A stretch of 64,000 bases of DNA from Bacillus xiamenensis (GCF_000300535.1 NZ_AMSH01000003.1:62001-126000), one strand, 5' to 3'. Counted from the first letter of the stretch, positions 37,348 through 45,704 are shown. Translations and numbers: made by a program. The notes: generated from the letters alone by a model not told the origin.

Positions 37348-37926
37348 ATGAATTGGTATGAAAAGCTCAGTGAATACTTCCCGATAGAAGAAATGAAGTC
37401 AAAAGAGCATATGGAGGCTTTATTAAAGGAAAGAAGTGATATTTATCATAAGGAAGAAGGACCTCATCATGTGATGATGTACGCTGAATTTGATTCTTTC
37501 ATCTTTATTGATTATTTATTTGTTTCCAAAGATGCGAGGGGTGAAGGCCTCGGCTCAAAGCTCATTCATAAGCTAAAGCAAAAAAAGAAACCGATCTTAC
37601 TTGAGGTCGAGCCTGTAGATGATGATGATGCAGATACAGCAAAACGCCTAAAGTTTTACCAAAGAGAGCACTTCAAGCATGCTGAATCAATCGGTTATAA
37701 ACGCAGGTCACTTGCAACGAATGAAGTGAACCGCATGGAAATTCTTTATTGGTCACCTCTTACAGATAACGAAGAAGAAATGATGGAGGCCATGAGGAAG
37801 ACGTACGAAAGAATCCATACGTATAAAGATGAAAAATGGTATGGACAATCGTATGAGGATGTTGATGATGTATTGAAGGTCATTGAAAATAGAAAACAAA
37901 AAAATATTTTCGATCATCTCGACTAA
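37348..37926 (+). CDS. yjbC: GNAT-type acetyltransferase YjbC
   Basis: 192 residues beginning MNWYEKLSEYFPIEEMKSKEH, which I recognise as YjbC. The acetyl-CoA loop of the GNAT fold is DARGEGLGSKLIHKL (R-G-x-G-L-G) near residue 65. The substrate is unknown; the B. subtilis gene is stress-induced and linked to salt survival. The start is ATG 37348 after AAGGAGCGG; the frame reads 11 codons further up without support. No terminator separates it from spx, so the stress promoters upstream of yjbC also feed spx. Confidence 0.88.
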   Translation: MNWYEKLSEYFPIEEMKSKEHMEALLKERSDIYHKEEGPHHVMMYAEFDSFIFIDYLFVSKDARGEGLGSKLIHKLKQKKKPILLEVEPVDDDDADTAKRLKFYQREHFKHAESIGYKRRSLATNEVNRMEILYWSPLTDNEEEMMEAMRKTYERIHTYKDEKWYGQSYEDVDDVLKVIENRKQKNIFDHLD

Positions 37927-38006
37927 ATGAGAATGTTCAGACATCAAACAGCACCGCAAAATGAATGAAATTGTCTAGTTTTTGTCACAAAAATTGCAAG
38001 AAAAAC

Positions 38007-38044
38007 TGTTCACACTTACTTTTTTATAGTATAATCACTATAAA
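38007..38044 (+). promoter_or_regulatory. spx proximal promoter with PerR-like box
   Basis: -10 TATAAT at 38030-38035 with a weak -35 (TGTTCA/TTCACA, 38007-38014). Over the -10 lies GTATAATCACTATAA (38029-38043), matching the PerR box TTATAATNATTATAA at 12 of 14 positions. It is nested in the perfect inverted repeat TTTATAGT-N6-ACTATAAA (38023-38044). In B. subtilis the spx P3 promoter is repressed by PerR and YodB, so peroxide would raise spx. Confidence 0.6.
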
Positions 38045-38119
38045 GATTACTTATTTAGAACAATTTTAATTTGAGAATACAGATCAATATTCATTCTACA
38101 AATTGAGGAGTGAAGATTT

Positions 38120-38515
38120 ATGGTAACATTATACACATCACCAAGCTGTACATCATGTAGAAAAGCAAGAGCGTGGTTAGAAGAGCACAATATCCCGTAT
38201 CAAGAGAGAAACATCTTTTCTGAGCCTCTTTCAATCGATGAAATCAAAGAAATTCTTCGAATGACAGAAGACGGTACAGATGAAATTATCTCAACACGTT
38301 CGAAAGTATTCCAAAAACTAAATGTGAATGTTGAGACAATGCCGCTTCAACAATTGTATAAACTAATCAATGAGCATCCAGGTCTTTTAAGACGTCCAAT
38401 TATCTTGGATGAAAAAAGACTGCAAGTTGGATACAACGAAGATGAAATTAGACGCTTCCTTCCAAGAACGGTTCGTACATTCCAACTAAGAGAAGCTCAG
38501 CGACTTGCTAACTAA
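38120..38515 (+). CDS. spx: Redox-sensing global regulator Spx
   Basis: 131 residues. The ArsC-like protein binds the RNA polymerase alpha C-terminal domain and switches transcription under disulfide stress. The CxxC redox switch is Cys10-Thr-Ser-Cys13 ([11 protein letters not shown]), and the conserved RRPI loop is intact near residue 92. A GAGGAGTGA ribosome site precedes the ATG. The protein is degraded by ClpXP with the adaptor SpxH, encoded about 8 kb downstream. Control is layered: read-through from yjbC plus its own PerR-like promoter. Confidence 0.97.
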   Translation: MVTLYTSPSCTSCRKARAWLEEHNIPYQERNIFSEPLSIDEIKEILRMTEDGTDEIISTRSKVFQKLNVNVETMPLQQLYKLINEHPGLLRRPIILDEKRLQVGYNEDEIRRFLPRTVRTFQLREAQRLAN

Positions 38516-38526
38516 TAGACAAAACG

Positions 38527-38557
38527 AAAAGCTGCCGATCATTTGGCAGCTTTTTTT
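38527..38557. terminator. Terminator between spx and yjbE
   Basis: AAAAGCTGCC / GGCAGCTTTT with eight-base loop and T-run; symmetric, so it can serve convergent yjbE too. Confidence 0.88.
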
Positions 38558-39221
38558 ATTTGTTTTCAGCGGTTTGTTCATAAAAGAGGCTGGCTAAAAT
38601 GACGGTCGCTACGGTTAAAAAGGGGAGCAAAAATTCAAGTGTTGCATGCTGAGTCATAAATTCATTCAGTTTCACATCACGGACAATCATTTCTCCACCA
38701 GTAAAAGCTAACAGGGCGCTGCCTCCATATAAAAGAAACGGACATTTGATTAGTGCTGCATGAATCAGCTTACTTCCCCAAATAATAATGGGTACTGAAA
38801 TCATTAAGCCAAAAGCGGTGAGCACCATGTTCCCTTTAGCGGCGCCTGCAACAGCAATCACATTATCAAGTGACATAAAAAGATCGGCAATGACAATCGT
38901 CTGCACAGCCCGCCAAAGGGAGCCGCTGCTTTTAATCCGAATGGATTCTTTCTTTTGTTCAATTAACAAATTGTATCCTATATAAAGGAGAAAGAGACCG
39001 CCGATAAATTGCAAATAAGGGATGGTCAATAAATAAACAGCAGCACCAGTCATCGTAATTCTCATCAGCACTGCCAAAAGTGTGCCGATCCATATCGCTT
39101 TATTTCGTTTTTCATTTGATAAGCTTCGACTGGCCATCGCAATGATCAGCGCATTATCTCCACCTAATATGAGGTCTATGCCAATAATCATCAGTAAGGA
39201 TACGATCCACTCTGCTTCCAT
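38556..39221 (-). CDS. yjbE: TerC-family membrane protein YjbE
   Basis: 221 residues with about seven helices. Helix 1 carries GIDLILGGDNALIIA and a later one DLFMSLDNVIAVAG, the two acidic GGDN / SLDN motifs of the TerC family. Other TerC proteins of Bacillus (YceF, YkoY) export manganese or metalate secreted proteins; the job of YjbE is not settled. I chose ATG 39221, correctly spaced from GAGGTG; a GTG three codons upstream overlaps that site. It is transcribed alone, against spx and mecA, in the same place as in B. subtilis. Confidence 0.88.
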   Translation of the reverse strand: MEAEWIVSLLMIIGIDLILGGDNALIIAMASRSLSNEKRNKAIWIGTLLAVLMRITMTGAAVYLLTIPYLQFIGGLFLLYIGYNLLIEQKKESIRIKSSGSLWRAVQTIVIADLFMSLDNVIAVAGAAKGNMVLTAFGLMISVPIIIWGSKLIHAALIKCPFLLYGGSALLAFTGGEMIVRDVKLNEFMTQHATLEFLLPFLTVATVILASLFYEQTAENK

Positions 39222-39386
39222 CCAGTTCACCTCATTTCACTAAAAGAGCTCGTACAACCAATATATGAGGACAATTCAAATATATGTTTCTGCAAGTTTT
39301 CTCTGCAAAAAATGCGTTTTTATTTCTTTTATTCATGTTTTATCATAAAATAGACAGTACAAAGCAATACCTCAATTCTTTAAATG

Positions 39387-39411
39387 GTTAACATGTAGAC
39401 GGAACGGGTAA
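39387..39411 (+). promoter_or_regulatory. Possible sigma-B-like promoter before mecA
   Basis: GTTAAC (39387-39392), 13 bases, GGGTAA (39406-39411). The -10 is good for sigma-B; the -35 matches four of six. No strong sigma-A promoter is evident in this gap. I know of no report of sigma-B control of mecA, so this is weak. Confidence 0.3.
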
Positions 39412-39485
39412 AGTGTAGTAAAGTACTATTAATTGGGAGCTTGTATGTCCCTTCAACATCTTATATAGAAGGGAAGGTTGGCAAA

Positions 39486-40151
39486 ATGGAAATCGAAAGA
39501 ATAAATGAACATACAGTGAAATTTTATATTTCCTATGGTGATATTGAAGATCGCGGTTTTGACCGTGAAGAGATTTGGTATAATCGTGAGCGCAGTGAAG
39601 AGCTGTTTTGGGAAGTAATGGACGAAGTGCACGAAGAAGAAGAGTTTGCAGTAGAGGGACCGCTTTGGATTCAAGTACAGGCACTTGATAAAGGTCTTGA
39701 AATTGTCGTGACAAAAGCCCAACTTTCTAAAGATGGACAAAAGCTCGAATTGCCGATTCCAGAAGATAAAAAAGATCAAACAGATGAAGAAAGCTTAGAC
39801 GCATTGCTTGATGATTTTCATAAAGAAGAGCAGGATCAAGAAGAACATAATGAGAAGGATAAAAAACTTCAACTTCAATTCGTGTTGAAAATGGCTGACT
39901 TTGAAGATTTAATTGCACTTTCTCAATTAAATATGCAGGATTTTACCACAAGTTTATATTCGTTTGAAAACCGTTATTATCTATATGTTGACTTCCACGA
40001 GGATTTGTCAGATGAGCAAGTGGAGAATAAGCTTAGCATTTTGCTTGAATATGCTCATGAATCAGTCGTCAGCATCTACAGACTGCAAGAATACGGTCAG
40101 CTGATTGTCAAAGAGAATGCGCTTGAAACAATTCAAAAGCACTTCTCGTAA
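39486..40151 (+). CDS. mecA: Adaptor protein MecA
   Basis: 221 residues. The adaptor delivers ComK and ComS, and other substrates, to ClpCP and so keeps competence off. The N-terminal substrate domain (MEIERINEHTVKFYISYGD) and the C-terminal ClpC-binding domain are joined by an acidic Asp/Glu-rich linker around residues 95-135. I chose ATG 39486 after AAGGGAAGG; the open frame continues upstream without family likeness. The linker differs most from B. subtilis. A terminator follows. Confidence 0.96.
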   Translation: MEIERINEHTVKFYISYGDIEDRGFDREEIWYNRERSEELFWEVMDEVHEEEEFAVEGPLWIQVQALDKGLEIVVTKAQLSKDGQKLELPIPEDKKDQTDEESLDALLDDFHKEEQDQEEHNEKDKKLQLQFVLKMADFEDLIALSQLNMQDFTTSLYSFENRYYLYVDFHEDLSDEQVENKLSILLEYAHESVVSIYRLQEYGQLIVKENALETIQKHFS

Positions 40152-40156
40152 CAACA

Positions 40157-40190
40157 AAAAGTCGATTTCTATAGAGGAATCGACTTTTTT
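40157..40190 (+). terminator. Terminator of mecA
   Basis: AAAAGTCGATT / AATCGACTTTT, followed by T. Confidence 0.85.
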
Positions 40191-40236
40191 ATCTGAATGA
40201 ATAGCTAAACAAAGTGATCGGCAAGGAGAAAATGAA

Positions 40237-41757
40237 ATGAGAAATGTAGTCAAAGTTCTATTTTTTCTTATCATTACGATAGGTGCTTATTTGATTATCC
40301 AAATTTTTGCCGGTGATCTAGCGGTAAGTGTATTAAGTTTCGTCAGTGTTCTATTCACTTTATCGATTATTTTCATCGGATTTGTCATTTTCTTAGAGAA
40401 CAGGAATCCATCTCAAACGATTACGTGGCTTGTCCTGCTTGGCAGCTTTCCGCTTTTCGGATTTTTATTCTATATCTTCTTTGGACGCAATATTAAAAAG
40501 CGCCGCTTGTTTGAAAAGAAAGCGGCATTAGACGAACAGCTTATCCAGGAAGATGAACGTATTCACAGAGAAGCGATTGAAAAAATGACTCATATGGGTG
40601 ACCATCAGCAGCTCTTATTTAAGCTGGCCCACAGACTTGGACATACCCCTATTACGTATCGTACATCCTCTAAAGTCCTGACCAATGGAGAAGAAACGTT
40701 CTCTCATATTTTTGAAGAGATCAAAAAAGCAACTCATCACATTCACCTGGAATATTATATTCTCCGCCATGATGACCTAGGTCAAGAATTAAAGGACATT
40801 TTAATCGACAAAGCCAAAAATGGTGTGATTGTCCGCTTTTTATATGACGATGTCGGTAGTTTAAAACTCTCTCGTCAATATATTGCTGACTTAGAAAAAG
40901 CGGGCGTTCAGATTGTACCTTTTTTACCGGTAAGACTACCGTTATTAAATAATAAAATCAATTTCCGAAATCACCGGAAAATTGTAGTGATTGATGGAGA
41001 AGTAGGCTTTGTTGGCGGGCTTAACATTGGGGACGAATATATGGGCAGAAGCAGACAATATGGATTCTGGCGTGATACCCACCTCATGATTAAAGGGGAG
41101 GCCGTTCGCGATTTACAGCAGATTTTTATGCAAGATTGGTATTATATGACCAATGAAAGATGCTCAGGCGTGGATTATTTTAAAGATTTCAGTCATTTGG
41201 AGAGTAGAGCAGAAGGCGTACAAATGATTGCCGGCGGTCCTGATAAACAGTGGGAAGTCATTAAAAATCTCTTTTTCTCCATGATTATCTCTGCCAAAAA
41301 GTCAATCTGGATTGCTTCACCTTATTTTGTCCCTGATGATGATATTTTGTCAGCACTAAAAATTGCTGCTTTGAGCGGAGTAGATGTGCGAATTATTGCA
41401 CCGAAGAATCCAGATAAGCGCATCGTATTCCATGCGTCTCGGTCATATTTCCCTGAACTTCTGGAAGCAGGTGCGAAAATATACGAGTATGATCAAGGCT
41501 TCATGCATAGCAAGTTTATTATTGTGGATAGTGAACTAGCGTCAATTGGTACGGCAAACATGGATATGAGAAGTTTTCATCTAAACTTTGAAGTGAATGC
41601 ATTCCTCTATAAAACAAAAAGTACAGAGAAGCTGGTCAACGACTTCTTAGGTGATTTGGAGCAGTCACATGAAATTGTCCCTGAAGAATTTGCTAAGAGA
41701 CCTTTGAGGGTGAGGCTGTTTGAATCAACCGCTAGATTATTATCACCACTTTTATAA
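40237..41757 (+). CDS. cls: Cardiolipin synthase
   Basis: 506 residues. Two N-terminal helices anchor the enzyme; two phospholipase-D (HKD) motifs follow, HRKIVVIDGEVGFVGG near residue 245 and HSKFIIVDSELASIGTAN near 425. This is the standard bacterial cardiolipin synthase that joins two phosphatidylglycerols. It starts at ATG 40237 after AAGGAG; an ATG five bases earlier meets a stop at once. As I remember it, B. subtilis 168 has its cls genes elsewhere and none between mecA and coiA, while other Bacillus lineages do, so this is a lineage difference. It has its own terminator. Confidence 0.92.
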   Translation: MRNVVKVLFFLIITIGAYLIIQIFAGDLAVSVLSFVSVLFTLSIIFIGFVIFLENRNPSQTITWLVLLGSFPLFGFLFYIFFGRNIKKRRLFEKKAALDEQLIQEDERIHREAIEKMTHMGDHQQLLFKLAHRLGHTPITYRTSSKVLTNGEETFSHIFEEIKKATHHIHLEYYILRHDDLGQELKDILIDKAKNGVIVRFLYDDVGSLKLSRQYIADLEKAGVQIVPFLPVRLPLLNNKINFRNHRKIVVIDGEVGFVGGLNIGDEYMGRSRQYGFWRDTHLMIKGEAVRDLQQIFMQDWYYMTNERCSGVDYFKDFSHLESRAEGVQMIAGGPDKQWEVIKNLFFSMIISAKKSIWIASPYFVPDDDILSALKIAALSGVDVRIIAPKNPDKRIVFHASRSYFPELLEAGAKIYEYDQGFMHSKFIIVDSELASIGTANMDMRSFHLNFEVNAFLYKTKSTEKLVNDFLGDLEQSHEIVPEEFAKRPLRVRLFESTARLLSPLL

Positions 41758-41767
41758 AAATTGTATG

Positions 41768-41795
41768 ATCCCCCTTTCCTAATAGGGGGATTTTT
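41768..41795 (+). terminator. Terminator of cls
   Basis: ATCCCCC / GGGGGAT, ten-base loop, then T. Confidence 0.85.
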
Positions 41796-41840
41796 CATTT
41801 TCATAAGGAAAAGCTGGTTAATATCAAGTTTTGACATGAT

Positions 41841-41853
41841 AAAATCCCATTTT
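41841..41853 (+). promoter_or_regulatory. ComK AT-box before coiA
   Basis: AAAATCCCATTTT fits AAAA-N5-TTTT exactly. A ComK site needs two such boxes; weaker partners (AAAA-N5-TTAA at 41807, AAAA-N5-TAAT at 41877) are not at the standard distances. TTGACA (41831-41836) overlaps it. coiA is a ComK-dependent late competence gene in relatives. Confidence 0.45.
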
Positions 41854-41919
41854 CGATATTCGCTTTCCTGTAATAGAAAAAGCTATAATACGGTCATCAA
41901 ATAGCAGGGGGCGAAATAG

Positions 41920-43083
41920 ATGAACGCAGCGATCATGGAAAATGGGAAGCTGATCCGAATTACACATCACCTAACGAAAAGGCGTCTACAGCATGTGAGA
42001 GCTACGTGCAAATTTTATTGTCCTGAATGCAGGCAGGAGGTTCAATTAAAGCTTGGTGAACATCGTGTCTATCACTTTGCACATATACAGCTGACAGCGT
42101 GTCCTTTAGCTGCTTCAGGCGAAACGGCGTATCATCAGGCGGGGAAGGCTAGGATGAAGGAGTGGCTCATGAAGATTGGACTTGATCCAGTATTAGAGAA
42201 GTATGTTTCAGAAGTTCAGCAGCGCCCAGATGTGACCGTAACGGAGGGGGATATAAATTATGCAATGGAATTTCAATGTGCGAATATCTCCCAGCAAGAG
42301 CTGCATAAAAGAACAGAAGGTCTAAAGAGAGCAGGGTTATATCCCATATGGATCATAGGGGCGAATCGCTTCAAACGGTTGTCCAGCCAGCTTTTTTCTT
42401 TCTCCTCCATGCATTGGGGGATTTTAAGGCAATCACAGAAAAATAAATTGATTTTTTACTGTCCGATACAACATAGGTTCATCCATCTTGACCAAATTGT
42501 CGTGTTTCAGCCAACGAAGATTTGTGCTGCAATAACCGTTAGACCGGCTTCAGCCTATCGTCACCTTACAGCACTCCTGACCGCATCTTCAAGCAAGGAT
42601 TTATTACATAACCAATGGCTGAGATGCATTCAGCAGTTTAGGCAGAGGCCTCCACGCATTTTATCAAATGAGAGCAAGCGTTTGAGACACATTTTTTATG
42701 AGCATCATCAAACAGCATTTCCATTTTTACCGGCGGCATTATTTATTCCTCTGACAGAAGCGTATATCTTTGCAAGTCCCGTTTATGTGTGGCAGGGATA
42801 TCTGTATGATTGGATGATTCGAAAAAAAGGAACAGGCCCAGTGACCATTCAACGTCTAATCAAAGAAATCAATCGTTGTGTGCAGACGAAGGAAGTGAAG
42901 CTAAGGTATGCCAATGTCACCATAGAAGAAATCAAAGAAGTGATCATCTCATATGTAAATGGACTTGTGAAGCTAGGGTTTTTATACATGACGAAAGAGG
43001 GGCATTATCAAGTAACAGCGAATCAAAAGCCTATACGAACAGCAGCTGAAGCGTTAAAACGAGATGCTTTCTTATTTCATTAG
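41920..43083 (+). CDS. coiA: Competence protein CoiA
   Basis: 387 residues. Late competence protein needed for recombination of incoming DNA. Near the N-terminus, CKFYCPECRQEV and a following HFAH...C form a possible zinc site. The next domain, RPDVTVTEGDINYAMEFQCA, has the D...ExQ pattern of a PD-(D/E)XK nuclease-like fold. The C-terminal half is helical and less conserved. The ATG follows AGGGGGCG. Its end overlaps the open frame upstream of pepF. In B. subtilis the gene is yjbF and lies after mecA; here cls is between them. Confidence 0.88.
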   Translation: MNAAIMENGKLIRITHHLTKRRLQHVRATCKFYCPECRQEVQLKLGEHRVYHFAHIQLTACPLAASGETAYHQAGKARMKEWLMKIGLDPVLEKYVSEVQQRPDVTVTEGDINYAMEFQCANISQQELHKRTEGLKRAGLYPIWIIGANRFKRLSSQLFSFSSMHWGILRQSQKNKLIFYCPIQHRFIHLDQIVVFQPTKICAAITVRPASAYRHLTALLTASSSKDLLHNQWLRCIQQFRQRPPRILSNESKRLRHIFYEHHQTAFPFLPAALFIPLTEAYIFASPVYVWQGYLYDWMIRKKGTGPVTIQRLIKEINRCVQTKEVKLRYANVTIEEIKEVIISYVNGLVKLGFLYMTKEGHYQVTANQKPIRTAAEALKRDAFLFH

Positions 43084-43297
43084 CATGTTTCATGTCCACT
43101 TTGATCATGATAAGAAAAAGGTGGTGCTGCTATTGAATAGAAAGAAACGATTTTTTCTGATTTTTTTAGTCTGTTTGGTATTTATTTCTGCATATGATTT
43201 GACAAATATAGTTCAAAACAAAGAAGATAAATACAACACCAATTTTTTTCACTTTCCGAAAGGTTGGTTCAACACAACTCATGCAAGGGGGATTCAT

Positions 43298-45124
43298 ATG
43301 ACTTCACAAAGCAAAAACAATCACTTACCAGACAGAAGCGAAGTAAAAGAAGAAAACAAATGGCGTCTCGAAGATATTTTTGAAAGCGTCGATTCATGGA
43401 ACAAGGAATTCGAAGCTGTAAAAAAAGAGATTCCTAAGCTAGCCCAATTTAAAGGCAAGCTGGCCCACTCCGCTGATGTCCTGTATGAAGCCCTGACATT
43501 TCAGGATCAACTTTCTGAAAAACTTGGCAAGCTTTATACATATGCGCACATGAAATATGATGAAGATACCACAAATTCATCGTTTCAGGCTTTAAATGAT
43601 AAAGCGTCCAATTTATTTACACAATTGTCTAGTACATCTGCTTATATTGTGCCAGAGATTTTATCTATTCAAGAAGATAAGCTGCAACAATTTATTTTAG
43701 AAAAAGAAGAACTAAAACTTTATTCTCATGCTCTCGAAGAAATCAATAAAGAGCGTCCACATATTTTGAGTGAGGAGCAAGAAGCTTTATTAGCCGAAGC
43801 CTCTGAACCATTATCATCATCATCCACTACGTTTAGTATGTTTAATAATGCAGATATTTCGTTCCCTTCTGTTAAGGATGAAAACGGGGAAGAAAAGAAG
43901 ATTACGCACGGCAACTTCATCACATTTTTAAACAGTGATGATCGAGAAGTGAGAAAGAAAGCCTTTAAAGCTGTTTATAAAACATATGATCAGTATAAAA
44001 ACACTCTGGCTTCTACACTTAGCGGCTCGATTAAAAAGGATAATTTTTATGCGAAAGTACGTAATTACAAATCGGCTAGAGAAGCGGCTCTATCACGAAA
44101 TAGTATTCCTGAGGAAGTGTATGACAATCTAATTGATACAGTTCATCAATATTTACCGTTACTGCACCGCTATATTGAATTGCGTAAAAAGGTATTAAAG
44201 CTTGATGAAGTGCACAATTATGACTTGTACACACCGTTAGTAAAAGATGCTGGCATGAAGCTGACTTACGATGAAGCAAAGGATTATATGCTGAAAGGGT
44301 TAGCACCATTAGGAGAAGAATATGTTTCAATTTTAAAAGAAGGACTCGACAACCGCTGGGTAGACGTTTATGAGAATAAAGGGAAACGAAGCGGCGCATA
44401 TTCTTCTGGAAGCTATGGAACAAATCCTTATATCTTAATGAACTGGCAAAATAATATTGATAATTTATTTACATTGGCTCATGAATTTGGTCACTCTGTT
44501 CATAGCTACTATACAAGAAAGCATCAGCCATATCCGTACGGAAACTACAGTATTTTTGTAGCTGAAGTGGCTTCTACAACAAATGAAGCGTTACTAGGCG
44601 AATACTTGAACAATAACTTAGAGGATAAAAAGCAACGCTTGTATGTGTTAAATCACTTGTTAGAAGGGTTTAGAGGGACAGTATTCAGACAAACGATGTT
44701 TGCTGAGTTTGAGCATCTGATTCATGTGAAAGCGCAAGAAGGGGAAGCATTAACGCCAGAGTTTATGACGAACCTTTATTATGACCTGAATAAGAAGTAT
44801 TTTGGCGATGGTATGGTTGTGGATAAGGAAATTGGATTAGAATGGACGAGAATCCCTCATTTCTATTACAACTATTATGTGTATCAATATGCGACAGGCT
44901 ACAGTGCGGCGCAGGCATTAAGCAAGCAAATATTAGAGGAAGGTAAACCTGCGGTGGAGCGTTATACAGACTTCCTGAAAGCAGGCAGCTCCGACTATCC
45001 AATCAATGTGCTGAAAAAAGCAGGTGTTGATATGGCATCAAAAGAACCAATTGAGGCAGCATGTCAATTGTTCGAAGAAAAACTAAAAGAAATGGAAGAG
45101 CTCATCTCCAAAACTGGTGAGTAA
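43298..45124 (+). CDS. pepF: Oligoendopeptidase F
   Basis: M3-family zinc peptidase that cuts short peptides; 608 residues from ATG 43298, which has AAGGGGGA before it. The active site is LAHEFGHSVHSYYTRKH (HEFGH). The frame stays open upstream as far as 43064. A second start, TTG 43133, has its own site (AAGGTGG) and would add 55 residues with a membrane-spanning segment (RFFLIFLVCLVFISAY), giving 663 residues. B. subtilis YjbG has, as I recall, been annotated in such a long form, so an anchored variant is possible. The enzyme domain itself is certain; which start is used is not. Confidence 0.92.
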   Translation: MTSQSKNNHLPDRSEVKEENKWRLEDIFESVDSWNKEFEAVKKEIPKLAQFKGKLAHSADVLYEALTFQDQLSEKLGKLYTYAHMKYDEDTTNSSFQALNDKASNLFTQLSSTSAYIVPEILSIQEDKLQQFILEKEELKLYSHALEEINKERPHILSEEQEALLAEASEPLSSSSTTFSMFNNADISFPSVKDENGEEKKITHGNFITFLNSDDREVRKKAFKAVYKTYDQYKNTLASTLSGSIKKDNFYAKVRNYKSAREAALSRNSIPEEVYDNLIDTVHQYLPLLHRYIELRKKVLKLDEVHNYDLYTPLVKDAGMKLTYDEAKDYMLKGLAPLGEEYVSILKEGLDNRWVDVYENKGKRSGAYSSGSYGTNPYILMNWQNNIDNLFTLAHEFGHSVHSYYTRKHQPYPYGNYSIFVAEVASTTNEALLGEYLNNNLEDKKQRLYVLNHLLEGFRGTVFRQTMFAEFEHLIHVKAQEGEALTPEFMTNLYYDLNKKYFGDGMVVDKEIGLEWTRIPHFYYNYYVYQYATGYSAAQALSKQILEEGKPAVERYTDFLKAGSSDYPINVLKKAGVDMASKEPIEAACQLFEEKLKEMEELISKTGE

Positions 45125-45130
45125 CGAGAA

Positions 45131-45186
45131 GACTTCTGTCAGACGTGTGAGTGTATAGGCTCACCTTTTGGCAGGAGTTTTTTCTT
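45131..45186 (+). terminator. Terminator of pepF
   Basis: A branched or interrupted stem: GACTTCTGTCA pairs with TGGCAGGAGT around an inner TGTGAG / CTCACC helix, followed by six T. Confidence 0.7.
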
Positions 45187-45192
45187 TTCATT

Positions 45193-45219
45193 AAAAAGTC
45201 CCCGCCTGAATTGGCGAGG
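45193..45219 (-). terminator. Terminator of yizD
   Basis: On minus: CCTCGCC, six-base loop, GGCGGGG, then ACTTTTT, 15 bases after the yizD stop. Confidence 0.7.
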
Positions 45220-45234
45220 TTGTACATTCAATGA

Positions 45235-45408
45235 TCAACCTTTAAATCCTTTAAAGGTTTTTCGGTGGTTCATTCGATAAAGTGTAAAGAGAATGGAAGC
45301 AAATAAGAGTGGAGACGTCAGATAAAGAGGCAGCATTTTCATTAAGCCTAATAGATTTAAACAAAAACATAAGCCAATGGCAACAAGTCCAATGGTTGTG
45401 CTGCGCAT
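45235..45408 (-). CDS. yizD: Small membrane protein YizD
   Basis: 57 codons on the minus strand: it begins MRSTTIGLVAIGLCFCLNLL and ends in a basic KTFKGFKG tail, with two hydrophobic segments (about 5-22 and 27-43). ATG 45408 is preceded by TGGAGGG at a good distance, and a terminator follows the stop. B. subtilis has the small gene yizD between pepF (yjbG) and roxS/spxH; the name rests on that position. Function unknown. A longer overlapping frame (45251-45439) has no ribosome site and I reject it. Confidence 0.7.
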   Translation of the reverse strand: MRSTTIGLVAIGLCFCLNLLGLMKMLPLYLTSPLLFASILFTLYRMNHRKTFKGFKG

Positions 45409-45500
45409 GTAGATCCCTCCATTTTTTCGTTACTTTCACTATATGAAAGAGACTGTCCTCTTATGTTTTGTGACAAAAATATGAACATATAGCATATCGG

Positions 45501-45530
45501 TTGTCATAAGTCGACAAAATTTGATATACT
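45501..45530 (+). promoter_or_regulatory. roxS promoter
   Basis: TTGTCA (45501-45506), 18 bases, TATACT (45525-45530). The inverted repeat TGTGAAATTAATCACA (45536-45551), at the expected start site, resembles the Rex operator TTGTGAAATAATTTCACAA. Rex and ResD control of roxS are described in B. subtilis. Confidence 0.7.
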
Positions 45531-45536
45531 ACAGAT

Positions 45537-45653
45537 GTGAAATTAATCACATACAAACATTACCCCTTTGTTTGACCGTGAAAAATTTCTCCCATCCCCT
45601 TTGTTGTCGTTAAGACATAGTGAAACCGCGCTTATCCCGGCGCGGTTTCTTCG
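45537..45653 (+). ncRNA. roxS: Regulatory small RNA RoxS (RsaE)
   Basis: The sequence beginning GTGAAATTAATCACA, followed by ACCCCTTTGTTTG and the C-rich block TTTCTCCCATCCCCTTTG, is the conserved core of RoxS/RsaE. It ends in a terminator, GAAACCGCGC / GCGCGGTTTC (45622-45650). RoxS base-pairs through its C-rich single strands with ribosome sites of mRNAs for central metabolism and redox balance, and is induced by nitric oxide. Its place between yizD and spxH is the same as in B. subtilis. The 5' end is set from the promoter, the 3' end from the terminator. Confidence 0.92.
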
Positions 45654-45704
45654 TATGTAAAAACAGAACAAACGTTCTTTTTAGAGATAAAGAAAAAACA
45701 TGGG

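Noticed and set aside
41807-41889. A full two-box ComK site before coiA
   Set aside because: Only one AT-box is perfect; the flanking half-matches are not at 8, 18 or 31 bases, so only a single candidate box is listed.
45251-45439. 62-codon minus-strand ORF near yizD
   Set aside because: No ribosome site; the 57-codon frame ending at 45235 has one and gives a credible membrane protein.
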